Position numbers and translations under genes: made by a program
NCBI RefSeq assembly: GCF_902706295.1
Contig: NZ_CACSJJ010000008.1
Span: 124,001 to 188,000 of the forward strand
Length of the DNA stretch: 64,000 nucleotides
Origin: Arthrobacter sp. 18067
GTDB taxonomy: Bacteria; Actinomycetota; Actinomycetes; Actinomycetales; Micrococcaceae
Reading direction: 5' to 3'
Notes under the pieces: model-generated
Told to the model about the DNA's origin: nothing
The model's input: the letters and a program-made list of their open reading frames with translations, nothing else
Database searches by the model: none
Shown here: piece after piece, positions 50,556-59,635 of the stretch
How positions within the stretch are numbered: position 1 is the first letter of the stretch
How the letters are laid out: the number at the start of each line of letters is the position of its first letter

Positions 50556-50780
50556 TCCTCTCTAAGAAGCCTGCGAAGTTAGCTGTCGGATTCGGGTCAG
50601 AGAGTTCAAAGACCCGGTCCGCACGAGGCGCTCACGGCACACAGGTATCCAAGGAGGGACATGCGTAAGTGGGCACTTCTGCTGCGGACTTCACCCCAAG
50701 GCTGCTTCTTTAGACAGCCGCTTGTGGTTCCCCCGCCTCTGCCAGTGGTGGATGACACACCTGTTCCGCTGGCAGAGCTC
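50556..50780 (-). promoter_or_regulatory. cyclic di-AMP riboswitch (ydaO-yuaA type) for the M23 gene
   Basis: Minus-strand reading gives GAGCTCTGCCAG at the 5' end paired with CTGGCAGAGG, then GGGGGAACC (50726-50734), TTGGGGTGAA (50690-50699) and CGAATCCGACAGCTAAC (50578-50594), followed by TTCGCAGGC and GAGAGG, all landmarks of the class. A variable stem-loop of about 80 nt (50600-50680) separates the halves. The ribosome site lies at the 3' edge, so control of initiation is likely. Confidence 0.93.
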
Positions 50781-50979
50781 GGCTCCGGAACAGGTAACGC
50801 TTTGGTATCAGCGCTAGTAGATAACTATAGGGGATTAAGCCCCGCAGTAATAAATTCGTTATCAACAGAAACGCACGTGGCGCGGCAGGCCCTTATCATC
50901 AATCCTGGAAAACCGCAGGTCACACGCGCGGCAAACGCATGAAAGTGAGATATGACACGGCTTGGGTACAGGCCCGCCG
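50781..50979. other. gene-free stretch between the riboswitch and dtxR
   Basis: I see no gene here. It contains AT-rich sequence (TATAG-type at about 50827-50831, on either strand) that may be the riboswitch promoter, and a GGGGATTAAGCCCC inverted repeat at 50831-50844. Nothing resembles a terminator for dtxR, whose stop lies at the right edge. Confidence 0.4.
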
Positions 50980-51675
50980 TCAGCTGACGGATACGAAGAC
51001 GTGCGCCGCTACTTCCGGCGGAAGCTCCAGCGCGCCCTCGATGCCGGGGACCCGGACGGAGATGTACTCCCCGACGCGCTCCAACGAGACTGTTGCGCCT
51101 GGACGGATTCCGCCTTCGTCCAGCTGGGTGAGGAGCTCAGGTTCCACCTGGATGGGCTCCGCGAGGCGGGTGACCGCCACCCTGGAATCTGTGGCATAGC
51201 CGTCCATCGCCTGCAGGAGGTTGACGTCAAGCCGGGACAAGGGCTGGCTGGCAAGGCCGCCGAGCGCTTCAAGTCCGGGGATGGGGTTTCCATACGGGGA
51301 TTCGGTGGGGTGTTCCAGAAGTTCGTACAACCGTCGCTCCACCCGCTCACTCATCACATGCTCCCACCGACACGCTTCGTCGTGGACGTAGGCCCAGTCC
51401 AGGCCGATGACGTCCGCCAGGAGCCGCTCAGCAAGGCGGTGCTTGCGCATGACCTCGGTGGCACGCTTCCGCCCAACCTCGGTGAGTTCCAGGTGGCGGT
51501 CGTTCGACACAACCACCAGGCCGTCGCGCTCCATGCGTCCGATGGTCTGGGAAACCGTAGGCCCGGAGTGCCGCAGTCGCTCGGCGATGCGGGCCCGCAG
51601 AGCCACGATGTTTTCTTCCTCAAGCTCCAAAATGGTCCGAAGATACATCTCAGTGGTATCGATCAGATCCGTCAT
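50980..51675 (-). CDS. DtxR/IdeR-family iron-dependent transcriptional regulator
   Basis: A 231-aa Fe(II)-activated repressor, the usual length with the C-terminal SH3-like domain. The N-terminus is nearly the corynebacterial sequence: DTTEMYLRTILELEEE, ARIAERLRHSGPTVSQTIGRMERDGL (HTH), and the metal ligands in HDEACRWEHVMSE (Cys and His). It should repress siderophore and iron-uptake genes when iron is plentiful. It is divergent from serC; a 21-bp palindrome lies 120 bp upstream of its start. Confidence 0.95.
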   Translation of the reverse strand: MTDLIDTTEMYLRTILELEEENIVALRARIAERLRHSGPTVSQTIGRMERDGLVVVSNDRHLELTEVGRKRATEVMRKHRLAERLLADVIGLDWAYVHDEACRWEHVMSERVERRLYELLEHPTESPYGNPIPGLEALGGLASQPLSRLDVNLLQAMDGYATDSRVAVTRLAEPIQVEPELLTQLDEGGIRPGATVSLERVGEYISVRVPGIEGALELPPEVAAHVFVSVS

Positions 51676-51794
51676 CCAGCTCAGCTCTCCTCGAACGCAG
51701 TTCCTTGCGTAATCTCCACCGTACCGCGTCCCTTACCGGTGCGGACGGTGTGCACCGCCGCCCCATGAACGCCAACCCCCAGCCTAGCTTATTT

Positions 51795-51815
51795 GGAATT
51801 ACTCTGGATAATTCC
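51795..51815. promoter_or_regulatory. palindrome between dtxR and serC
   Basis: Inverted repeat GGAATTA-N7-TAATTCC in the 293-bp gene-free interval between divergent dtxR and serC. It differs from the DtxR consensus (TTAGGTTAGCCTAACC-type), so its binder is unclear. The rest of the interval shows nothing else of note. Confidence 0.45.
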
Positions 51816-51920
51816 GGTCGCATATGGTTCGCCCATATTCCACGTGGCGGACTATGACGGCCACAGGTTCCTGCCCCCGGGCCCCGTCAGGCAGAATTGG
51901 GGTGTCGAAGGGGCAGTTGA

Positions 51921-53099
<1,179 letters not shown>

Positions 53100-53197
53100 C
53101 AACACCGGCTGTGGTCGGCGTCGTTCGGTAAGTCCGGACGGCGCCGCCGCCGTTTAAGGCGCAGCCCGCTCTCCAAGGCGCAATCCAGTGGTTAAAC

Positions 53198-53231
53198 AGC
53201 TGAAGGTGGACATCAGTGTCCACCTTCAGCT
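53198..53231. terminator. hairpin between convergent serC and the DUF3027-like gene
   Basis: Perfect 14-bp stem (53198-53211 with 53218-53231) and a 6-nt loop. The minus-strand exit GTTTAACC is T-rich, so it best fits termination of the minus-strand gene at 53259, and it probably also ends serC transcripts. Confidence 0.75.
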
Positions 53232-53258
53232 CCGTTCACCCCGGGATTTCCGCAGCCC

Positions 53259-53873
53259 TTATTCGGCACCGGTTTCGTCGTCGTCATCCGCACTGTCCGC
53301 GTCGGGTTCGTCGGAATCGGCGTCCGGGTCGGCCGGCTCCGTGGCCTCGTCTTCGTCCGCTTGGACGGACTCCTCGGTGACTTCCCCCACGGTTTCCTCC
53401 ACCAAAGGCGTCTCATCCTCGGGACGGACGCGCTTGGCCCATGGCACCCATTCCGGGGCCAGGATGGAATCCTCTGAGGGCAGCAGGCCCAGTTCGCTCA
53501 CGGTCACGATCTTGGATCGTGAATTGCGGGTCACCACGGCATACCACTGCCAACCGCCATACCCGGCAAGCCTGGACTCAAAGAGGTGGGTGACAACGCG
53601 GTCGCCCTCCGATTTGGCACCGAGGTGCGGCCCGACCTCACCGGGATTGGCAATGCCCTCCACGGCCTCGCGCGCGGTGTCGACGGCGGCAGCAAGGAAC
53701 GCGTCCGGCTTCCCGGTGCGCCAGACAGGCAAGCCGGTCCGTGACTTGTCCGCAACGGGCTTCCGCGCGGGGGCTTCCCCGACGCCAGGAGCCTGGGCAG
53801 CGTCAGGACCGGCCGCAGGGCTTGCCTCGGCGTCCCTTCCGGCCTTTGTATCCTGTGCGGATTCCGATGTCAT
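53259..53873 (-). CDS. DUF3027-like acidic protein
   Basis: A 204-aa cytoplasmic protein. The central 110 residues (LAAAVDTAREAVEGIANPGEVGPHLGAKSEGDRVVTHLFESRLAGYGGWQW-type block) resemble DUF3027, a domain restricted to actinobacteria. The tail is strongly acidic, with runs of Glu/Asp and Pro. No catalytic motif known. It follows the cold-shock-like gene after 8 nt and is presumably co-transcribed with it. Confidence 0.82.
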   Translation of the reverse strand: MTSESAQDTKAGRDAEASPAAGPDAAQAPGVGEAPARKPVADKSRTGLPVWRTGKPDAFLAAAVDTAREAVEGIANPGEVGPHLGAKSEGDRVVTHLFESRLAGYGGWQWYAVVTRNSRSKIVTVSELGLLPSEDSILAPEWVPWAKRVRPEDETPLVEETVGEVTEESVQADEDEATEPADPDADSDEPDADSADDDDETGAE

Positions 53874-53881
53874 GGCCGGTC

Positions 53882-54265
53882 CTAGGCTTCCAGCTCGTCG
53901 GCAACCTTGCGCAGCGCCATGCTGATGGCTTTTGCCTTGTTGCCGTCAGGGTACTTGCCGGACGACAAAGAACCGGAGAGGTTGTCCAGTACCGTCACCA
54001 GGTCCTGGACCATCGGCGCGAGGTCCCTGGCGTTCATGCGCTTGGCCTTGGCGATGGACGGCGTCTTTTCCAGGACACGCAGCCCCAGCGCCTGCGCGCC
54101 GCGGCGGCCATCGGCCACACCGAACTCCACGCGGGTTCCGGCCTTGAGCTCCGTTACGCCCGCGGGCAGGGACGTCTTGGGCAGGAATACTTCCTGGCCG
54201 TCTTCAGCCGCGAGGAATCCGAAGCCTTTTTCCTTGTCATACCACTTGACCTTGCCGGTAGGCAC
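53882..54265 (-). CDS. cold-shock-domain protein with a helical C-terminal extension
   Basis: A 127-aa protein. Residues 1-65 form a cold-shock domain with GKVKWYDKEKGFGFL (RNP1 intact), but RNP2 reads EVFLPKTSL instead of the usual VFVHxSAI. A helical extension of about 60 residues follows (RMNARDLAPMVQDLVTVLDNL ... KAISMALRKVADELEA). The GTG start at 54265 has AAGAAGG at good spacing; the open frame to 54316 lacks such a site. Probably binds single-stranded nucleic acid, perhaps in an altered way. Confidence 0.88.
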   Translation of the reverse strand: MPTGKVKWYDKEKGFGFLAAEDGQEVFLPKTSLPAGVTELKAGTRVEFGVADGRRGAQALGLRVLEKTPSIAKAKRMNARDLAPMVQDLVTVLDNLSGSLSSGKYPDGNKAKAISMALRKVADELEA

Positions 54266-54503
54266 GTAATCAACCTTCTTCGTTCTTGCTTTTGGGAGAC
54301 ACGTCGGGCCAAACACCGCATCCGCAGGGTTCTGCGGGATCGAGGGTGACAGCCCGGTCCGTGTTGGTCTGTTCCTTCAAGGTTATCCTGCCTGGCCCGC
54401 TATTCCCGCTTTGCCGCGATCACGGAGGGCAGCAGCCGTACCCGAACAGCACCGAGGCGGCCATAATGCATCCCGTTCCGGCGCTGCTGCTAGCGTTGGG
54501 GGC

Positions 54504-54719
54504 ATGACTTCCCAGGGTTACCGCCGCCCCCTCATGATCATCGCCGCCGTGATCGCGGTGGCCTCCTTGGCCGCCGTCGGGGCCGTCATGGCGATCGCCT
54601 ACAACGGTGGCGCGGCACCGGTTTGGGTCACCTACACAGCCCTTTATGGCTTGCCCGTGGCCTTCATGCTGGCGGTAGTCCGGGTATTGGACGCGGTTCG
54701 CCAGCGTCGCCGTCAGTAA
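54504..54719 (+). CDS. small two-helix membrane protein
   Basis: A 71-aa protein with two predicted transmembrane helices (IIAAVIAVASLAAVGAVMAI and VTYTALYGLPVAFMLAVV) and a basic end RQRRRQ. The ATG at 54504 is preceded by TTGGGGGC. No function recognised; comparable small membrane proteins sit beside helicase genes in relatives. It is followed after 53 bp by the helicase-associated gene on the same strand. Confidence 0.65.
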   Translation: MTSQGYRRPLMIIAAVIAVASLAAVGAVMAIAYNGGAAPVWVTYTALYGLPVAFMLAVVRVLDAVRQRRRQ

Positions 54720-54772
54720 CCATGTGAGCTGCCGGCGGGCACCAGCGGCCCCGGGGCGGTAACGTTGGATTG

Positions 54773-57235
54773 ATGTCCCTTATACGCGCGCTCAGCAAGG
54801 AACTGGAAGCGCGCAGCGACAATTCGCTGCGGGCCTTGTTTGCTGCGCGACCGGACCTGATCTCCCCCATGGCGCCGGACTTTGCCGCTTTGGCTGCCAG
54901 GGCGAGTGCCCGTGTCAGTGTGCAGCGGGCCTTGGAACGACTGAACAAGCCCGAAATGCAGGTCCTGGAGACACTGCATCTGTGTACCAACGCCGATACC
55001 GGGCACAGCATTTCCGCAGCCGGACTCAAGAAGGTCATTGCCGGCTCCACCCTTTCGGCGCTGGACCCCATCCTTGCCAAGCTGCAGGAGCTGGCCCTCA
55101 TCCACCGTGCCGATCCGCCGGCCGGTTCGCCTGCCACTTCGTCCCGCCAGCGCTTCTACCTTCCCGTGGGCAGCCTCAAGGACGTCATCGGAATCTATCC
55201 GGCAGGTTTGGGCAGGAGTTATACGGAACTGGTCCGGCTGCAGCCGGCCTTTGCCCAGCGCGTGGTGCAATTGGTGGCCGAACTCCAGCAAAGCGGCGCC
55301 GGCATCCACCCTGCCAGCACTCCCATGGATGCCGCCCTTGCACTCCAGCGCTGGACCTCCACACCGGAGAACCTGCGCGCCATCCTGGCGACGGCACCGG
55401 AACGGACCGTCGGTCTGCTGGATAAGTTCGGCAGTTGGGCCATGGGCGCAGTACCCCAAGCACAGCGGCGGGCGTCCGTCACCCACGAAAGTCACGACGT
55501 CGGGCCCATCGACTGGCTGTTGGCGCGCGGACTGCTGGTTCCCCTGGATGCCGGCCACGTGGAACTGCCCCACAGCGTGGGACTTGCCCTCCGTGGGGGC
55601 GCGATCGTTGATGACTTCACGCTCTCGCCGCCCGTTCCGGAGCTGGGCCACACCAGCGCGGCCCTTCGACGCAACGCTGCGATGGGTGCCATAGCCGAGA
55701 TCCTGCGACTGACCAGCGAGCTGCTGTTCGCTGTGCGGGAGCAGCCCCTGTCCACCCTCCGGAGCGGCGGTGTGGGCGTGCGCGAACTGCGGCGCCTGGC
55801 CGAGTCCATCCGCATGGGCGTGCACGAGACGGCGGTCATCCTTGAGCTGTGCGCGATGGCCGGGCTGCTGCGACTGGATGTAGACAGCTCCACATGGGTG
55901 CAGCCACCGTCGCTTGAATGGCTCAACCTTCCCCGGCAGGAGCAATGGCTCTGGCTGGTCAATGCCTGGCTGGCCAGCGAGCGCGCACCTTCGTTGGTGG
56001 GACAGCCACTCACGGGTCCGTCGTCGGCCGCGCATCAGGGAGCCGCCGGCACCACCATCAATGCGTTGTCCGCAGAAGCGCAGCGGCCTGACGCTCCTGT
56101 CGTCCGACGCCGGGTCCTTGAGATCCTGAATGAACTCACCGTGGAAGCTGCTGCACCGGACGGCAAAGCTCCTGTCCTGGATGCCAGGGCCGTCCTGCAA
56201 CGGGCGGAATGGTCGCAGCCGCGGATGTCCCGCCGGTTCAGTTCCCTGGTCCGTGGCATCCTCGAGGAAGCCACGCTCCTTGGCTTGATGGGTTCGGGTG
56301 CCTTGACTCAGTTGGGTTCGGCTATCGCCGATGCCCAGCCCGAACATGCCCTGACCATCCTGGGCGAGCATTTGCCCGCCGCGGTGAACCACATCCTCCT
56401 TCAGGCCGACCTGACAGCCGTGGCACCCGGATACCTCGCACCGGAGCTCAGCGAGACGCTCCTGTTGATGGCCGACGCCGAGGGGCAGGGTCCGGCGTCG
56501 ATCTACCGGTTTTCTGCCACCACCATCCGCAGGGCGCTCGACGCCGGACAAGATGCGGAATCGCTGTTGGCGTTCCTCCGTGAGCATTCGGCCACGGACG
56601 TACCGCAACCGCTGGCGTACCTCGTGCAGGACACGGCGTCGCGGCATGGCCGCCTTCGGATCGGCACAAGTGCCAGCTTCATCCAAAGTGACGATGAAAC
56701 CGCCATCACCGATCTCTTGCGCGAGGCCCGGACGTCGGCTTTGAGCCTGGTGCGCATAGCTCCCACCGTCCTGACGTCGTCTGCGAGCCCCCGCGAAACT
56801 GCGCGCGTTCTGCGCGAGCTGGGACTGTCACCCGCCGTGCAAGAGGCCGAGCCCGCCGTCGTGCGTTTCAAACGGACAACAGCGGTGCCCGGCAGTGCCC
56901 GCCCTGTGTACACGGCGCCACGAACGGCACCCCCGGACGACGACGTCGAGGCACAATTGTCGGTACTTCGGCAACACCGCGGAGTTCCGGCCGAGGCGGC
57001 CGGCGAGGCGTCCACGCAGCTGGGCCTGGAGACCCTGCAAACGGCCATCCGGCTCAAACAGGCGGTCACCATGAACGTGGTGGACAGCCTGGGGAATGCC
57101 AACACGGAAACCGTTGTTCCTGTATCAGTATCCGGTGGACGAGTCAGGGTGTTCGATCCCGCCAAGGACACCGAACGGGTATTGTCCATCCACCGGATCA
57201 TCGATGTGGAGCCCGCGGGCGAACTGCGGTCATGA
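54773..57235 (+). CDS. helicase-associated (XPB/Ssl2-like) domain protein
   Basis: An 820-aa protein with no P-loop. It carries repeated winged-helix-like segments (for example VSVQRALERLNKPEMQVLETLHL near the start, ALRLDVDS-type segments in the middle) and a C-terminal XPB/Ssl2-type domain that begins near AEGQGPASIYRFSATTIRRALDAGQ. Such proteins are encoded next to the XPB-like helicase in actinobacteria and probably assist it. ATG at 54773 is preferred over the adjacent TTG. Confidence 0.85.
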   Translation: MSLIRALSKELEARSDNSLRALFAARPDLISPMAPDFAALAARASARVSVQRALERLNKPEMQVLETLHLCTNADTGHSISAAGLKKVIAGSTLSALDPILAKLQELALIHRADPPAGSPATSSRQRFYLPVGSLKDVIGIYPAGLGRSYTELVRLQPAFAQRVVQLVAELQQSGAGIHPASTPMDAALALQRWTSTPENLRAILATAPERTVGLLDKFGSWAMGAVPQAQRRASVTHESHDVGPIDWLLARGLLVPLDAGHVELPHSVGLALRGGAIVDDFTLSPPVPELGHTSAALRRNAAMGAIAEILRLTSELLFAVREQPLSTLRSGGVGVRELRRLAESIRMGVHETAVILELCAMAGLLRLDVDSSTWVQPPSLEWLNLPRQEQWLWLVNAWLASERAPSLVGQPLTGPSSAAHQGAAGTTINALSAEAQRPDAPVVRRRVLEILNELTVEAAAPDGKAPVLDARAVLQRAEWSQPRMSRRFSSLVRGILEEATLLGLMGSGALTQLGSAIADAQPEHALTILGEHLPAAVNHILLQADLTAVAPGYLAPELSETLLLMADAEGQGPASIYRFSATTIRRALDAGQDAESLLAFLREHSATDVPQPLAYLVQDTASRHGRLRIGTSASFIQSDDETAITDLLREARTSALSLVRIAPTVLTSSASPRETARVLRELGLSPAVQEAEPAVVRFKRTTAVPGSARPVYTAPRTAPPDDDVEAQLSVLRQHRGVPAEAAGEASTQLGLETLQTAIRLKQAVTMNVVDSLGNANTETVVPVSVSGGRVRVFDPAKDTERVLSIHRIIDVEPAGELRS

Positions 57236-57290
57236 AAACCGCGCCGTTGCCAAGACCGCCATTCCAAAAAAGCGCAGTAAGGATTCAACA

Positions 57291-58949
57291 GTGACCGACG
57301 GTCCGCTGATCGTACAGAGTGACAAGACCATCCTGCTGGAAGTCGACCACGAGCTCGCTACCGAGGCGCGACACGCCATCGCGGCCTTCGCAGAGCTGGA
57401 ACGCGCACCGGAACACATGCACAGCTACCGGCTGACCCCACTGGGGCTCTGGAACGCCCGGGCTGCGGGGCTGGATGCGGAGCAGGTGCTGGACACCCTG
57501 CTGAAGTACTCCCGCTTCCCTGTGCCGCATGCCTTGCTGATCGACATTGAAGAGACCATGTCCCGCTACGGTCGTCTGCGGCTGGAGAAGGACCCCCAAC
57601 ATGGGCTGGTGATGCGCACCGATGACTACCCCGTGCTGGAGGAAGTCATCCGTGCCAAGAAGATCGCTCCCCTGTTGGGGCCGAGGATCGATGGCGAAAC
57701 CGTGGTGGTGCACTCCTCGCAGCGCGGCCAGCTGAAGCAGCTGCTCCTCAAATTGGGATGGCCGGCGGAGGATCTGGCGGGCTACGTGGACGGGCAACCG
57801 CACCTCATCATGCTGGACGAAAGCGGCTGGCAGCTGCGTCCCTACCAGAAGCTGGCCACGGAGAACTTCTGGGCCGGCGGCAGCGGCGTCGTCGTGCTTC
57901 CCTGTGGTGCCGGCAAGACGCTGGTGGGCGCGGCAGCGATGGCGACGTCCTCCACCACCACGCTGATCCTGGTCACCAACACAGTCTCTGCACGGCAATG
58001 GAAGGACGAGCTCCTCAAGCGCACCTCCCTGACCGAAGACGAAATCGGCGAATACTCCGGAGCGGTCAAGGAAGTCCGCCCCGTGACCATCGCTACCTAC
58101 CAGGTCCTCACCACCAAGCGCGGGGGTTTGTATCCCCACTTGGAACTCGTGGACGGCCACGATTGGGGACTCATCATCTACGACGAAGTCCACCTGCTGC
58201 CCGCCCCGATCTTCCGCATGACCGCCGACCTGCAGGCCCGGCGTCGTCTTGGCCTCACGGCAACCCTGGTAAGGGAAGACGGACGCGAAGGTGAGGTCTT
58301 CAGCCTGATCGGGCCCAAACGGTACGACGCACCGTGGAAAGACATCGAGGCCCAGGGGTACATCGCACCCGCCGACTGCGTGGAAGTCCGGGTGGACCTT
58401 CCCCGGGACGAACGCGTGGCCTATGCCATGGCCGACGACGCTGACAAGTACCGCCTCTGCGCCACCTCCGAAACCAAGACCAAACTGGTGGAAGAGCTCG
58501 TTGCGGTCCACAAGGGCGAACAGTTGCTGGTGATCGGCCAGTACATCGATCAGCTGGACGAAATCGCCGAGCGCTTGGACGCTCCCCTGATCAAGGGTGA
58601 AACCACGGTCAAAGCCCGGCAGAAGCTCTTCGATGCTTTCCGCAAGGGTGAGATCCATACGCTGGTGGTGTCCAAAGTGGCCAACTTCTCCATCGACCTT
58701 CCGGAAGCATCGGTAGCCATCCAGGTGTCCGGCTCCTTTGGCTCACGCCAGGAAGAGGCACAGCGTCTGGGCCGGCTCCTGCGTCCCAAGCAGGATGGCC
58801 GCGCTGCCCGCTTCTACTCCCTGGTGGCCCGCGACACCCTTGACCAGGATTTCGCAGCCAAACGCCAGCGGTTCCTGGCCGAACAGGGCTACGCCTACCG
58901 GATCATGGATGCAAAGGACGTAGGAAAAGACGTGGGGCACGAACAGTAA
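57291..58949 (+). CDS. XPB-like DEAD/DEAH DNA helicase
   Basis: A 552-aa superfamily 2 helicase of the archaeal/bacterial XPB type. An N-terminal domain of about 180 residues precedes motif I GAGKTLVG, DEVH (motif II), GLTATLVREDGREGEVFSLIGPK (III region) and the C-terminal RecA domain with QRLGRLLRPKQDGR (motif VI). Nucleotide excision repair or transcription-coupled roles are expected by homology. The GTG start follows AAGGA. Its partner gene ends 55 bp upstream. Confidence 0.93.
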   Translation: MTDGPLIVQSDKTILLEVDHELATEARHAIAAFAELERAPEHMHSYRLTPLGLWNARAAGLDAEQVLDTLLKYSRFPVPHALLIDIEETMSRYGRLRLEKDPQHGLVMRTDDYPVLEEVIRAKKIAPLLGPRIDGETVVVHSSQRGQLKQLLLKLGWPAEDLAGYVDGQPHLIMLDESGWQLRPYQKLATENFWAGGSGVVVLPCGAGKTLVGAAAMATSSTTTLILVTNTVSARQWKDELLKRTSLTEDEIGEYSGAVKEVRPVTIATYQVLTTKRGGLYPHLELVDGHDWGLIIYDEVHLLPAPIFRMTADLQARRRLGLTATLVREDGREGEVFSLIGPKRYDAPWKDIEAQGYIAPADCVEVRVDLPRDERVAYAMADDADKYRLCATSETKTKLVEELVAVHKGEQLLVIGQYIDQLDEIAERLDAPLIKGETTVKARQKLFDAFRKGEIHTLVVSKVANFSIDLPEASVAIQVSGSFGSRQEEAQRLGRLLRPKQDGRAARFYSLVARDTLDQDFAAKRQRFLAEQGYAYRIMDAKDVGKDVGHEQ

Positions 58950-59149
58950 AGCCGGCTGGGAAGCAATAAACCCTTGCTATTCATCTCCAGCGAATTTACG
59001 ATTCCAAGTGAAGCTCTCCGCCCTTAATGGTTGCCCCTGGTCCAGGCATCCTGGCGGCCAGCCGTCGGCGGTGGGGGAAGCCCGCAGCCAGGGAGCCGGC
59101 GGTTTGAAGGCCTAGAAGAATCTGCGAATTTCCACCAGAGGATTCCCCA

Positions 59150-59623
59150 ATGCGCAAAGCCCTCCTGGTCCTCTCCGCGATCGTCCTGCTGTCAGCACTC
59201 GCACAGCTGTTCTTCGCGGGATATTTCCACTTCCAAAACACCATCGAAGCCCAGCGTGAAGCGGGCGTCTTCCACGCGGCGAACGGACAGTACGTACTCC
59301 GCTATTCAGCACTTCTAGCCGCCATCGTCGCTGCGATTGCCCGGGTTGGATCCCGAACAATCTGGCTGGCGGCAGGCATTTTCCTGCTGACGTGGCTCCA
59401 ACTGTTCATCTTCATCATCGGCGGAATGCTGACTGGCTCCTCACCCGAATTCATCACACCGGCGGGCTCATGGGTTGTCTCGATCCACCCCATCGTCGGC
59501 GTACTGATGATTTTCATGTCCTACTGGCTCTTCAACCGTGCCAGGGCGGCAGCCCTCAACCCGCAGCCGCTGCCTCCCAAGGCCGCGTCCACGGATGCTT
59601 CCACCTCGCCCACAACGGCCTGA
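59150..59623 (+). CDS. DUF6220-like membrane protein
   Basis: A 157-aa protein with four transmembrane helices, resembling the DUF6220 group. The helices begin at the very N-terminus (ALLVLSAIVLLSALAQLFFAGYFHF) and the tail is Pro/Thr/Ser-rich. A conserved His (SIHPIVGVLMIF) lies in helix 4. It precedes the multicopper oxidase gene by 12 bp on the same strand, so a role in the same redox or metal process is likely but unproven. Confidence 0.7.
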   Translation: MRKALLVLSAIVLLSALAQLFFAGYFHFQNTIEAQREAGVFHAANGQYVLRYSALLAAIVAAIARVGSRTIWLAAGIFLLTWLQLFIFIIGGMLTGSSPEFITPAGSWVVSIHPIVGVLMIFMSYWLFNRARAAALNPQPLPPKAASTDASTSPTTA

Positions 59624-59635
59624 CTGCCGGCAGCT

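Noticed and set aside
50661-50942. 93-codon plus-strand frame
   Set aside because: It is antisense to the M23-gene riboswitch; the conserved RNA landmarks explain the sequence.
54713-56686. 657-codon open frame antisense to the helicase-associated gene
   Set aside because: Shadow of a well-supported plus-strand gene; no domain, no start signal.
57285-58658. 457-codon frame antisense to the XPB-like helicase
   Set aside because: The helicase motifs on the plus strand are complete; the antisense protein has no recognisable feature.
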